Shown one piece after another: positions 12,068 through 22,172 of a DNA stretch of 64,000 nucleotides (position 1 is the first letter of the stretch; every line of letters begins with the position of its first letter). Under the pieces are notes generated by a model that saw only the letters and a program-made list of their open reading frames with translations, made no database searches and was not told the DNA's origin. The translations under genes and the position numbers were made by a program. The DNA comes from Amaurobius ferox (taxonomy: Eukaryota > Arthropoda > Arachnida > Araneae > Amaurobiidae), in contig OX578147.1 of NCBI GenBank assembly GCA_951213105.1, positions 127,678,322 through 127,742,321 on the forward strand. Direction: 5' to 3'.

Positions 12068-12655
12068 ACAGCACCGTAGTCAGGCAAGGGTCAGAGGGTG
12101 CTACACCCTCCCCCCACCCACTAGGTATACTCAGCCCACCCCTATGATAAAAATATTAAAGTTTTAGTTGTGATAAGAACTGTCAACTAACATGTCATTC
12201 AAATTTTGCATAAAAATATTATTTATGATATTTTTTTTTATAAATTGATTTATTTTAAATTTTTTTTAATTTAGCTGAATGTGTGGTTATAGTGATGATC
12301 ACTTTATATACATATTTAATTTAAAAATATTTAAATATAGACAGTAGTGTTTGGATACTTTTGTATTATTGCTGGATTCATTGTTTTAATTTATTCAAAA
12401 TCAACTGATAGGTAGTTAAGAGTTGATATTAAGCGTTAACTTGTATTAACTGTCAGGGTTTTTTTTTATTAATTAACAGCTTTGCTACTACTTAATTCTT
12501 ATGTAATAATTACAATGGATTTTAATATATTATAATATTGATGCATAGTAACTATATGGATTTTCCTAATCAACTCCTAGCTTACAAATATAAATAGGCC
12601 TAAAAAGATTAAAAATATTTATCGTGCAATAAATAAAACTGCTGATATCTTTCTT
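12068..12655. mobile_element. Nested fragment of second hAT-like family
   Basis: Homologous to 54469-56132. It starts with CAGCACCGTAGTCAGGCAAGGG (a decayed CAGGGCCGTAGCCAGA end). Shared internal landmarks are AGGTATACT, TGATAAAAATATTAAAG, TTTTGCATAAAAA and TCCTAATCAACTC. It ends against the SINE near 12655. Nested within the 11447-13300 hAT element. Confidence 0.6.
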
Positions 12656-12925
12656 TCGACCCAGCCCGTCGACCTACCCGAAGGTGTAAGATGTCTGTTT
12701 AGACCGCCGAGGCAATGCCATCTAATTTAGATTGGAAACCAGTGGGGGCGACATCCACAGGGACCGACCCTCCTTCCTTTGTTACCAATAGCTCGGAAGG
12801 ACTTTCAAACCCACAAATTTAACGTGCTCGTACACGGGGACAGTTTAGGCAAAGCCGGAAATCGAGCTTGGGTCCTCCGAGTACAATCCCCGTGACTTAG
12901 CCTCTCGGTTATCTGACTCCAAAAC
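12656..12925 (-). mobile_element. tRNA-derived SINE, family 1
   Basis: Shares GTCGACCTACCCGAAGGTGTAAG, ATCCACAGGGACC, CTCCTTCC and GGAAATCGAGC with the copies at 48952-49216, 56225-56488 and 56515-56788. The pol III head (A box and B box) is at the right end, so transcription would run on the minus strand. The head is decayed here. Confidence 0.65.
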
Positions 12926-12957
12926 TGCTGCTTGTAAGACAATAACTCACAAAATTT

Positions 12958-13200
12958 CCTTGAGGAAAGCATATGTATGTCAGTTAGGTGACTACAGTTG
13001 CTTCGATGGCATTATAATCCCCCTTTTTCAGGCCAAAATAACAGTATACACTCTTAACAACCACTACTGCCGTTCATTGGGCAGTTCGTTCTTGACTGTT
13101 GTTAAAGGCGTATACTGTTCTTTTGGCCTAAAGTAGGGGCTTAAAATGACCTTGAACCAATTGTAGGCACCTAACTGACATATGCTTGCTTTCTTCAAGG
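12958..13200. mobile_element. Foldback (snap-back) element, ~105-bp inverted arms
   Basis: The left arm (CCTTGAGGAAAGC ... ATGTCAGTTAGGTG ... AGGCCAAAATAACAGTATAC) is the reverse complement, with scattered mismatches, of the right arm (GTATACTGTTCTTTTGGCCT ... CACCTAACTGACAT ... CTTTCTTCAAGG). The spacer of roughly 35 bp contains ACTGCC / GGGCAGT, which extends the stem. No coding capacity. Sits in the right part of the hAT element. Confidence 0.75.
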
Positions 13201-13215
13201 TGACCTTACAAGTTG

Positions 13216-13728
13216 TTATGTATTTATCGACTTTGTGAATCTTGTATATAACTTTATCGGATTGTGCCCCCCCTGAGATTTTGAAAACTCGGCGCCTATG
13301 CTTGCTATTGGGTAATTACTATCCCAATTTATACTCTTTTCCATCCAAGGTTTTGTTTGGTGATTTACCGCTTCCTCTACATCCTGATATTGGATTTCCA
13401 TATCTTCTTCCATTATAGATTTTTTCCAATGTATTAATTTGTAGAAGGCAATTTCATTCTTGATTTTTATATCTAATGGTATACAACCCGCCAATACTTG
13501 CATGGTAGCTGTAGGTGCTGTTTTATAACACTTGGTTAAATCAAGCATTGCGATTCTATGTATTTGTTGTAATTTACCATTAGTTCTTCTGATATCTTTA
13601 TACCATATTTCCGCTCCATATCTCATGAATTTTTCTGTTGCTTTAAGGTAAATTTCCTTAAGAACTTTAGGACTCAGTCCCCCAGGTAGCTCTTGTAAAC
13701 CTTTTAATCTTGTGTTGAAATCCAGCAA
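13216..13728 (-). pseudogene. LINE ORF2 post-RT linker region
   Basis: The region between the reverse transcriptase and RNase H of the same retrotransposon. The frame reads through the thumb/linker-like segment (EIYLKATEKFMRYGAEIWYK; IHRIAMLDLTKCYKTAPTA), which resembles the RT-RNase H connection of R1/I elements. In-frame LINE sequence ends at PIAS near 13305; the remaining residues are read from the inserted hAT element. It is separated from the upstream RT frame by stops and a frameshift near 13730-13865. Confidence 0.7.
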
Positions 13729-13865
13729 CTTTTTCTTTTACCTTATTCAGGTGTGGCGTTCAATATAATTTATGGTCAAACCTTAGTCCAAGATATTTCA
13801 ATTCTTTGGTGTAAGCTATCCGTTTATTTTTTAGTTTGATATTGGGTATCGTCGTGATAAGTTTC

Positions 13866-14422
13866 CTAAATGGAAACAGTGAATTTAGTTTTCTCTGTGC
13901 TAAATTCTAAGCCATATTTATCTGCCCATTCTTGTAATTTGTTAATGGCTTTAGTACCTATCTCACTGAAGAGATGGGAAGCGGTTGCTCTTATAATCAA
14001 TGCTATGTCATCAGCAAAAGCTTGAATTCGTACTCTCTCGTCTTTGAAGTCCATTTTCAGAACATCATCTGCTATTAGTAGCCATAGTATAGGGGCAAGG
14101 CTGCAACCTTGCGATACTCCCACATTATATTCTTTAAGATATTTCCTGCTTCTATATGGACATACCTGTCTTTTAAAAAATCTCCAATAATAGCACGTAG
14201 TTCATCTGGTACTTCAAATTTTTGAAGTAATTCACGTACATCCTTCCATTTTACCGTGTTGAAAGCGTTTTTGATATCCACTGAAATCAAGCAAGTGATT
14301 TCTTCGTTTTCCTTATTTATATTTCTAATGTTTATAATATTATTTAGAGCATCTATAGTGCTCTTATATTTTATAAAACCATACTGCTTTTTACTTAATT
14401 TTTCTTTGATATCGTAATTCAA
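13866..14422 (-). pseudogene. LINE reverse transcriptase, central palm (frameshifted)
   Basis: Two overlapping minus-strand frames (14422-14075 and 14123-13866) carry RT blocks 3-5. One holds KKQYGFIKYKSTIDAL and CLISVDIKNAFNTVKW (the catalytic D of motif A). The other holds GVSQGCSLAPILW and the catalytic FADDIAL motif. They are separated by a frameshift near 14100. Catalytic residues are preserved although the frame is not, so decay is fairly recent. Confidence 0.8.
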
Positions 14423-14442
14423 TTTGTTAGTAATTAGTTTAT

Positions 14443-14970
14443 CTAATATCTTGCCCCATACAGGCAGTAAGCATATATGGGTCTATATGATTCTGGTCTC
14501 TCAGGGTCTTTACCCTCTTTGGGAATAAGGACAACTTTTGCCTTTTTCCATACCTTGGGAAAACCTCCCAATTTTAAACTCTTATTCATAATCTTTAAAA
14601 ACCATATTTTATTTCCATTGTATAATTCTTTTATAATTTCTAAGGTTAATCCATTCATTCCAGGAGCCTTTTTCTCGTCCGTGCTCCATATAATTTTTCT
14701 TCCTCTTTCCTCTTTTTTCGATTTTTCTTCAGATATTATTTTTTGTTGTTCAATAACTATTTTAATTAAATTACTTAGTTCTTCTCTTATTTTGACCTGT
14801 GGGGCCACATTCACTTTCTGTGATACAATAGTTGCTATTATATTCTCTCGAGCAGCTAGTGCTTTGTTAACATAGTCATTATAGTCAGACTCAACTTCTA
14901 TTGCAGGCTGTTCTTGGTATACATACTCTTCGTTGCTATCATTTCCAGTTGCCATATTAAAATTTAGCAA
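14443..14970 (-). pseudogene. LINE 5' ORF joined to RT N-terminus, endonuclease missing
   Basis: A 175-codon frame starting MLNFNMATGN with an acidic N-terminus and a coiled-coil-like lysine/glutamate stretch. It runs directly into the start of an RT domain (KAPGMNGLTLEIIKEL, FPKVWKKAKVVLIPK, PESYRPI). Autonomous R1/I-type elements carry an APE endonuclease before the RT. Here only about 110 residues precede KAPGMNG and none look like APE, so either an internal deletion fused the ORF1 start to ORF2 or this is a derived short lineage. Confidence 0.65.
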
Positions 14971-15183
14971 TATGCAACTCTTCCAAAATATACTCGTTCC
15001 TTATATAAGGCAACGACGAACTGAACTATCAGTTCACAAAAGAAGGTCTCTCACAAAAGTTCGTGAGGATTCCTGATCAAGACGGGAACGTAAGCACTGA
15101 TGGATGCAGAACACGAAGGAGTCGGATTTCGCCCCTCAAAATTGAGGGAAGCCCCCCGTCCACGCCAAGGCTCCGACTCGGAC

Positions 15184-18030
15184 CGTCACCTCCGAAAGCA
15201 GAGGCCGGAGCACTAATTTTTGACGTCTTGGCTTGTAGGCCCACTGCGAGTAGGTCTTCCAGATCGCGATCGAAGCTTTTGCTATTTGTTTCCCTTTTAA
15301 TTCTCTGTTCGATGTAAAGGAATCATAATTTATCAGTAAATCAAATAATATTCATGAAATTTGGAAGTATTTTCGATAATGTTCATTAAAATGGGTGATT
15401 TAAAATATTAATATTGCTGTACATTTCCTTAAAATAAAATATTTATAATGACTCATTCACTGTAGGAGCAAAGATGAAAGGATTCCATTCAGTTAGTGTT
15501 TTAATAAAAGTTTGAAAAAGAACCCTGTATATTTATTGCTTAATCAGGCATTTTATTTGAATAATTCTTCAGTACATTCAGCTAAAGTATGCGTGCTTAC
15601 AGATAAAGTATGCAAAAACTAAAATGATTACTGAATACTATATCTTTAAATATCATAAGATAATCATTAAAAAGAAACTCAGAATTTAACTTTTAATATG
15701 CTTACGTGTTTATTTATTTTTATTTCATTTTATTTTATTCATTTTTTGTTATTATAAATTGTAAAATGATTTAGAATTAAGATAAAATACTAGTTGAATG
15801 TCATTCATTAACCTATGCACTATAAATTGTAGAAGTTCAGGTTTTCTAATATAGCACATCTTATATTCCCTTTTTTACTACCAGACATTAACAAATTGTA
15901 AACAATTTTGCTTAATTATAGAGTTTGAAATACCTCAGGGGCTTTGAAAATTTAATAAAGCTGTATAATAAAACTTTTTGGTATTAATATTTCATTTACA
16001 ATTCCATTGAAGTGAAAATGTAAGAAAGATTAAATTAGCTTTGTATTATTAAAATAACATTAACTATAATATAATGAAATATACAATGGTAACTTGAAAT
16101 TGTAAGTTAGTTACTTTGCTTTTTTCCAAGTTATTTTAACAATTTTCAATAACATAATAACTCGCTACATAAAAAATAAAATGTACCCAACCTAAACACA
16201 AATGACTTCCTAACATATTCTTCTAAAATTTCAGCATGCCATAACAAATAATAAAAAATATACGTGCAATATATTAAGATACTATATCTTTTATATGCAA
16301 TTACTTACTTATCAAACAGTTAAAATATGTTATTTGATGTGTGAAATATTCCATTTTACATTATTTTACTTTCATAACTTTAGTGTAGCATTTTTATTGT
16401 TACGATTTCTTACTATTGACAATATCTTAAAAAGAGAATGACATTTTTTTATCTATATAAATAAAATTGAAAATACATGTATCTGTCTGTGTGTTTATCT
16501 ATCTCATCATCACGGTAGAACTGCTGCATCGAATTTCATGAACATTCTGTGGGTAGCTTTGAAATAGCCCTACTTAAAATTTAGTCCATGTTTCGAGTTT
16601 CTAGGACCAGGGATTGTCGAGATATGAATAAAAATCCCACAATTAAACCTTCCATAAAAATAGAATTATGCAGATGATATATTTTCCACAAATTTATTAA
16701 GAAAATTATATCATGATGCTTAGCAACGCAATTAAATCAAATGTGTTTATTAGGCAGACGATTATTAAATTTTTTAAGATTTAAATAATAAAGAAATCAA
16801 TATAAAACAAAATTTTATAACCATTTTTATACAATTTTAGCGCTTTTATTTTAGTTTATATTGATCCAATTTCATATATATTTTATAATTTGTTTTCAAA
16901 CGAGAATGTTTTATTCAGATCTGCTTGAAGATAATTTTGTATAGAAAACACAGAAAGAAGAATTAAATGAAATATTTTAATAGAATGTTTTGAGTAAGAA
17001 TGTCATTTAGAATACTGCAGGAATTTGCACATATATTAAATCATGGGCAATGTCGGGTATATCTGCTATTAACAGTATACATAAAATTGTATGTTGTACA
17101 TCTATCTGTCTGTTTATTATCTCAGCACGGTAGAGATCACCTATTTTCATTTCATTAGAATTATTATAAAATTTCAAAAATTGAGACTCTAAATATTAAA
17201 ACTTTACATCAAATTCTGAATTTTAGGTTTCTTGTATTATATGGTCAGTATGAAGAACGGACATGCTGCTAGTCTATTATAAAATATTACACAACTAACA
17301 TTATTAAAGTAATTTTAAAATATTTGCAGGAGACTGTATAATTTATGTATAATGACACATGTATAATAGCTGTATAATGACACAAGCTAACTTGATAAAA
17401 TATACATTTTAAACATTGAATGATTTTAAATACTTTACAATTACTTAGCAAAGCTTAATTTTACAAGTACCTGGGCAGTTCTTAATTAATATGACAACAA
17501 TAAAATTTTAAAACAAACTAAGAAAACTCTAAAAGGTTTGTTGACGTTATAATTAGCAACAAAACAATTTAGAATCCAGTTAGCGTTAATTGAATAGCAA
17601 TAATTTGATTGCCATATATTTAAAATTCTATATAATTTTAAATGACATGATAATAAGCAAAAAATGGTAAGCACTTACTTCTAAATAGCATTTTTCGTTT
17701 TTCACATTACGGTAGTAAGGTAACTAGTAATCCAATGTTATAAGGTATGTAGTCGAAGGTATGCTGGTCAAAATGTTTATTAAATGATGAACTAACATAT
17801 AAGACATTCAAAAATACGATAAAAAGACCGTTATGCATCCACACGCGCGAGCCCACGTACTGCACTGCACATACGATACTTCTTTGTATGGGCTACTCTA
17901 CTAGGGGAGAACTTTCCAGAAAAGTTGAGACGGAGGAATTCGAATTCGAAGGCCAGAATTGGGCCTACAGCTAATACGTCACGAGGTACAGGGGGGGAAA
18001 GTAGTTCGGCCTTTTCTACCGGGGGTGACG
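15184..18030. mobile_element. Long-TIR DNA element, copy 1 (2847 bp) with 7-bp TSD
   Basis: Terminal inverted repeats of about 60-70 bp. The left begins CGTCACCTCCGAAAGCAGAG and the right (reverse-complemented) begins CGTCACCCCCGGTAGAAAAG; both continue to GTAGGCCCA. CTCGGAC flanks it directly at 15177-15183 and 18031-18037. The interior is AT-rich with no transposase frame. It includes a Helitron-like start (TCTATATAAATAAAATTG at 16453) and a related stretch at 17040-17280. The whole element is repeated at 46090-48951, about 90% identical by eye. Superfamily unassigned: 7 bp fits neither hAT nor Mutator cleanly. Confidence 0.82.
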
Positions 18031-18159
18031 CTCGGACCAGACTTATCAATGCAAGATTTCCAGGAACGGAACACTAACTCAAAGTCTAGAGTTAAAGAAA
18101 AAACTTGCTAATACTTAGACCAACTAATTTTAACACACAACTTATTTATAAATTTTTCA

Positions 18160-18228
18160 CTGGTCCCACGGGGGGATCTCCAACAGGTAAAGAATTAAAT
18201 CGCGTTTCAATTTTTTTAGGACACCCTG
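18160..18228 (-). mobile_element. Solo end of mariner-like element
   Basis: Reverse complement of the CAGGGTGTCC terminus seen at 63689, sharing AAAATTGAAACGCG and TTAATTCTTTACCTGTTG. It borders TATATA as expected for TA-targeted elements. Only about 55-60 bp remain before unrelated sequence. Confidence 0.6.
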
Positions 18229-19865
18229 TATATATATCATTAGAACAATTTGCTTTACTTTAATTGCAATCTTATATTTAGAACTAACTTGTTATTTTTT
18301 TTATTTTCTAAAAAGAAAATCTAGTTTAAATGTAATTCACCTGTTTTAATGTCATTCCCTTGTCTACCAAGAAGACAGGTAAATGACGACAGGAGAATGA
18401 CAGATCATGTGATTTTACTTTCTGTGTACATGAGTTTTATTTGCATTTAAGCCTAACTTGATATTAAGTTTGCTACACTAATTAGGCACACATATATGTT
18501 AAAAAAAATTATATACTTTTTTATTCTGAGAATAATTAAAGACAGGTGAATGACAAGGAATAAAAATCCTTAACCCAAAATTGCTCAGTTTCATAATATT
18601 TCCCTGCATAGAATAATAGTTAGAACATAGCCGAACTCTTGAAATGATGAATATATGGACTTTAGTAGAAAAAATTATACTTTAATTATATCGTGTTGTC
18701 ATTTATGTACAGAATAAGGTGTGAAAAATTAAAGACAGGTGAATGACAAAAAAGCTAGGGGACAGTTGTAAAAAATGTATTTAAAGTATTGCTCTAATGG
18801 ATACAGGATTTTTTACTACTGTTTTCATTTTAAATTGTCCAATTTAATACAAAATATAAAATTAAAAGAAAACTAGAAAATGGAGGCTTGTAAATGAAGT
18901 TGTGATTTTATTATTTGGCTGTTGGGACACACAGGGGAATTACATTTAATAATAAAACTAAATTTTTAAATATTAAAAATATAAATTGTTTCTTTTGCTA
19001 ATGGGTGACAAATATAAACTACAATATAATAAAACTGATCAGTCTCTAAAATCAGTCCCAAGTCATGCAAACTTTTATTAAAACACCTGGGACATGTAAA
19101 ACTCCCGGTATAGTCCATATCAATTCAGGCAGGGGGGAGGGTTACCTTCATAGTCTCAGATGTTTTTGAATTTAACATATGTTAAAATTCAGGAAAAAGT
19201 AAGAAATCCGTATTTTTTTGCTTTGTTCAAAAAAAATTCCTGGCCCGAGATACAGGCTGACAAAAATAACGCCATTTCCCACTTGCGATTTTCGACAAAA
19301 TGTTAAAACGCCCTATCTCTGGAACAGTTAAAGATATTTTGTTTTCTTTATTTGAAATATTCTTTAATATTTCAAATAAAGAATATAATTTTTCTGATTA
19401 AAATGATATCCTCCGTCTAGAAATATGCGTCCAAATTCTCTTGCTGAAGCCTTTTGAATTTTTTTTTGAAAAATCAAAAATATTTTTTTTCTCAAAAATG
19501 CCAATCCCAAAAATTTTGATTTTTTTTACTATTGATCAGTACCATACAGTGCTACATTCCCTGAAAAGGAGAACTTCCACTTTTGAGTTTAAGAGATTTT
19601 ATAAACAATGTACATGTTTTAGCTTCCGTGGCTAATTTCTTTATGCATTTATTTTTCTCAAAAGCACCTTTCTGAAAAGGATAACACGCCACTTTGGTTC
19701 TGGAATTTTTCATAATTTCGTTTTTTTTTTTAAGAAATCCATTTTCGGACCAATGTGCTCAATGCGATGGAATAAAAATGATAAATTAAACAAAGTTGGA
19801 ACTGGTGAAATGTTCTTATTATTCTGGATTTTCTTTACATAGAACCTTCCAAATCATTAAAGGTC
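18229..19865. other. Non-coding upstream of the heat-shock-element array
   Basis: No gene seen. AAAGACAGGTGAATGACAA occurs twice (near 18539 and 18731) with a diverged relative near 18371. A perfect 16-bp hairpin (CTTTATTTGAAATATT and its complement) lies at 19347-19382. A GC-richer patch follows at 19240-19330. Confidence 0.4.
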
Positions 19866-20480
19866 TTCTGGAACAATCTGGAACCTTCCAGAATGTAACA
19901 GAACCTTCTAGAACAATCTGGAACCTTCCAGATAACTCCAGAATGTAACAGAACCTTCTAGAACAATGTGGAAGCTTCCAGATAATTCCAGAATGTAACA
20001 GAACCTTCTAGAAAGATGTGGAAGCTTCCAGATAATTCCGGAATGTAACAGAACCTTCTAGAACAATGTGGAAGCTTCCAGATAATTCCGGAATGTAACA
20101 GAACCTTCTAGAACAACGTGGAAGCTTCCAGATAATTTCGGAATGTAACAGAACCTTCTAGAACAATGTGGAAGCTTCCAGATAATTCCGGAATGTAACA
20201 GAACCTTCTAGGACAATGTGGAAGCTTCCAGATAATTCCGAAATGTAACAGAACCTTCTAGGACAATGTGGAAGCTTCCAGATAATTCCGGAATGTAACA
20301 GAACCTTCTAGGACAATGTGGAAGCTTCCAGATAATTCCGGAATGTAACAGAACCTTCTAGGACAATGTGGAAGCTTCCAGATAATTCCGGAATGTAACA
20401 GAACCTTCTAGGACAATGTGGAAGCTTCCAGATAATTCCAGAATGTAACAGAACAATCTGGAACCATCCAGATAATTCTG
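19866..20480 (+). promoter_or_regulatory. Tandem heat-shock-element array: eleven 50-bp units
   Basis: Units start at 19891 and every 50 bp to 20391, with partial units on both sides. Each has the form GAATGTAACA-GAACCTTCTA-GAACAATGTG-GAAGCTTCCA-GATAATTCCG. In each, GAA and TTC trinucleotides alternate at 5-bp intervals (GAAnnTTCnnGAA; GAAnnTTCnnGATnnTTCnnGAA). That is the consensus of heat-shock elements bound by HSF trimers. About eight of ten pentamer slots per unit match. Units 7-11 carry GGAC in place of GAAC at one slot. Because 50 is a multiple of 5, the phase never shifts across the array. It ends 17 bp before a TATA box. Confidence 0.85.
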
Positions 20481-20496
20481 TGTGTTTGGTCTGGCA

Positions 20497-20532
20497 TATA
20501 AAAGGGAGGACACATGAATTCACAATTTAGTT
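20497..20532 (+). promoter_or_regulatory. TATA box and initiator of heat-shock-type promoter
   Basis: TATAAAAG at 20497-20504. The initiator-like TTAGTT (one mismatch to arthropod TCAGTY) has its A at 20529, 32 bp downstream of the first T of the TATA box, which is standard spacing. An A-rich leader follows (CAACAGGCAAACAAAGAGAA), reminiscent of hsp leaders. A possible 5' splice site GTAAGC lies at 20589-20594. Element positions are read directly; transcription start is inferred. Confidence 0.72.
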
Positions 20533-20633
20533 GTCAACAGGCAAACAAAGAGAACAGTTCACAAAATTTGTGGTCCAGCAGCACTTAAGTAAGCTTTTGT
20601 GAGAATTCTTTTGATTGAGTTGTATGGTGTTTT

Positions 20634-21030
20634 GTGGAAAGGACTGAGTTTAAAATGTCTTCTGTCTGGGACCACAGGAGAGTGAAGTGTGCTGACTATT
20701 TGCATATCCATAAAAGAGTGACTAGCAAAAAAAAACAGACTTTCTTCAGGTTGGGAATAAGAGTGCTCATTTCAAGACTCTGTTTCAAAGTCAAGATGTT
20801 TCCAGTGATGACTTTCTGTGTTCTAAATGCTTTGATAGAATATAAAAAATGACACTTACTGAACAAGAAGTCTCCCATGGTGTGGATGATGCAGATTTTG
20901 TATATGCAGAAGAAGAATTAGATTTCCTGAATCAGTCAGCTGTAAATTTTTGGTGTTAGCCCTGTTAGGAAACCATGGTCAGTGAAGTCAAGTCATAAGC
21001 TGTATGCACAGGCCACCAACATTCAATTTT
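20634..21030 (+). pseudogene. Broken ORF behind the heat-shock promoter, unrecognised family
   Basis: Reading from an ATG at 20655 gives MSSVWDHRRVKCADYLHIHK, then TFFRLG. A one-base frame change near 20757 continues a coding-like sequence (KSAHFKTLFQSQDVSSDDFL, then CSKCFDRI), interrupted by TAA. An acidic stretch (VDDADFVYAEEELDFL) and another broken frame follow. The CxxC near the end and the single C in KCADYL suggest a degenerated N-terminal zinc-binding domain with about 45 residues between the cysteine pairs. I do not recognise the family. Two disruptions plus a Helitron-like insertion at 21076 imply it is no longer functional, unless unseen introns remove them. Confidence 0.5.
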
Positions 21031-21075
21031 GGGCCTGGGTACTAAGTCGAGCCGCGTAGGAGGGGTACCTTTTTT

Positions 21076-22172
21076 AACACTTTACAACGTAGTTGAAAAG
21101 TGTTTATGACTTTGTTCATTCTGTCTGTCCGTTTGTACGATAACTGCCGTAAAAGTGACATTTTCAAAATGAAATTTTAGTATGGTGTTCAGACGGTATG
21201 TGGGAATATAAATGAATAATATCACCCAATTAGTTTTGGATTGAACCCGAGTTGAAAAAATGAAATACATTGAACCCTATGGAACCTAATTTTTCAAACA
21301 TTTTTTATGCGAATTTAAAATTCACAAATTGCTTTGAAAGTTTTAGGAAACATTCAAATTATCCCATTAAAAATATATATATATATATTCGGCAGATTTT
21401 TAAATAAAAATTAAAATAATAATTACACCCATATTATATAAAATGGTCACATGATCCACTTCAAAATAAAATATGGGATCCATTTTGTGTCAAAATCGTG
21501 ATTTTTAAAGTTCTTTTTAATTTATATTTAGTGCTGTATCCGTCCTAAAACCGCTATATTTTTTCTTAAATTATGTGCATCTATATTCTGAAACAACTCA
21601 ATTACAATATATGTAAGTTTAAATGATAATCGAACTTTGATTATTTCTACAACGAAGCCTAATTTTCACTTATGGAGATGTAAACATATCAAGCTGTAAA
21701 ATGATTTGTATAAGAATTGCTGAATTTCTTTAACGCAAAATTATTTATCTCTGGAGTCTGCAATATAGCTAATATGAATGACACATTCATTGATTTTACA
21801 TAGAGAAGCAGACTTTTCGATGAAGTTAGTTAAATTACTTTTACCTCCATGGTTTTAAATTTTTAAGTAAAATAAATTATTGTAGTATTGTGATGAATGA
21901 AAGGAATGGAATGAAAGTGTATGAATGAAATATTTAGTGCTTTTATATCGAGAGCCAGTCTATTTATAGATCAATGACGTCGTTTGGATAAAGTTAATTT
22001 TTCTCTATGAAGTTTTAAGTTTTCAAATATAATAAATTATTGTAGTATTGTGATAAGTTTAAAAATTAAACCACTGAATGTATCGCATTTTAGAGATGTT
22101 TAAATAAAATTGCATTGCAATTGGAAAATGTTTCATAATCAATGCTTTATGCATGATTGATCTTTCTTGTTT
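21076..22172 (+). mobile_element. Helitron/Helentron-like element, copy 7 (~1.1 kb)
   Basis: Head hairpin at 21076. Only two TCTG units are present. The body runs to about 21540, the tail module from TTTTTTCTTAAATTATGTGCATC near 21557 to the CATGATTGATCTTTCTTGTTT end at about 22172. Head and tail are both present, giving a compact near-complete copy. It lies 46 bp past the last readable coding-like sequence of the heat-shock-promoter ORF. Confidence 0.7.

Larger units (their letters stand above)
11447..13300. mobile_element. hAT-superfamily non-autonomous element with perfect 8-bp TSD
   Basis: Termini are CATAGGCGCCGACT (left) and, reverse-complemented on the right, CATAGGCGCCGAGT, so the first 12 bases are identical. 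The direct repeat CTTGCTAT flanks it exactly at 11439-11446 and 13301-13308. Removing the element rejoins the LINE protein in frame (…PIAS + IARIKIFTDGSK). TIR plus 8-bp duplication fits the hAT superfamily. No transposase frame is visible inside. The interior holds G/C-run-flanked ends, a second hAT-related segment, a SINE and a foldback unit. Confidence 0.88.
11107..15060 (-). mobile_element. Broken R1/I-clade non-LTR retrotransposon
   Basis: Read on the minus strand from about 15040 down: a short ORF start (MATGN), reverse transcriptase blocks (KAPGMNG, PESYRPI, then GVSQGCSLAPILW and FADDIAL), a post-RT linker, and RNase H (FTDGSK). The protein is split over at least three frames, so the copy is dead. 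The upstream end contains GTTCAGTTCGTCG near 15035-15025, which resembles the internal Inr/DPE promoters of arthropod LINEs (inference). The 3' end is missing. A 1854-bp hAT element interrupts it. Confidence 0.8.

Noticed and set aside
14477..14875. 132-codon plus-strand frame
   Set aside because: Lies antisense to the LINE RT domain, which is clearly coding on the minus strand.
15063..15317. 84-codon arginine/serine-rich plus-strand frame
   Set aside because: Runs from the LINE 5' flank into the TIR of the long-TIR element; the homologous TIR at 46090 does not keep the frame.
19891..20440. CRISPR-like regular repeat array
   Set aside because: Units are contiguous 50-bp repeats without unique spacers, in a eukaryotic genome; the internal pentamer pattern is that of heat-shock elements.
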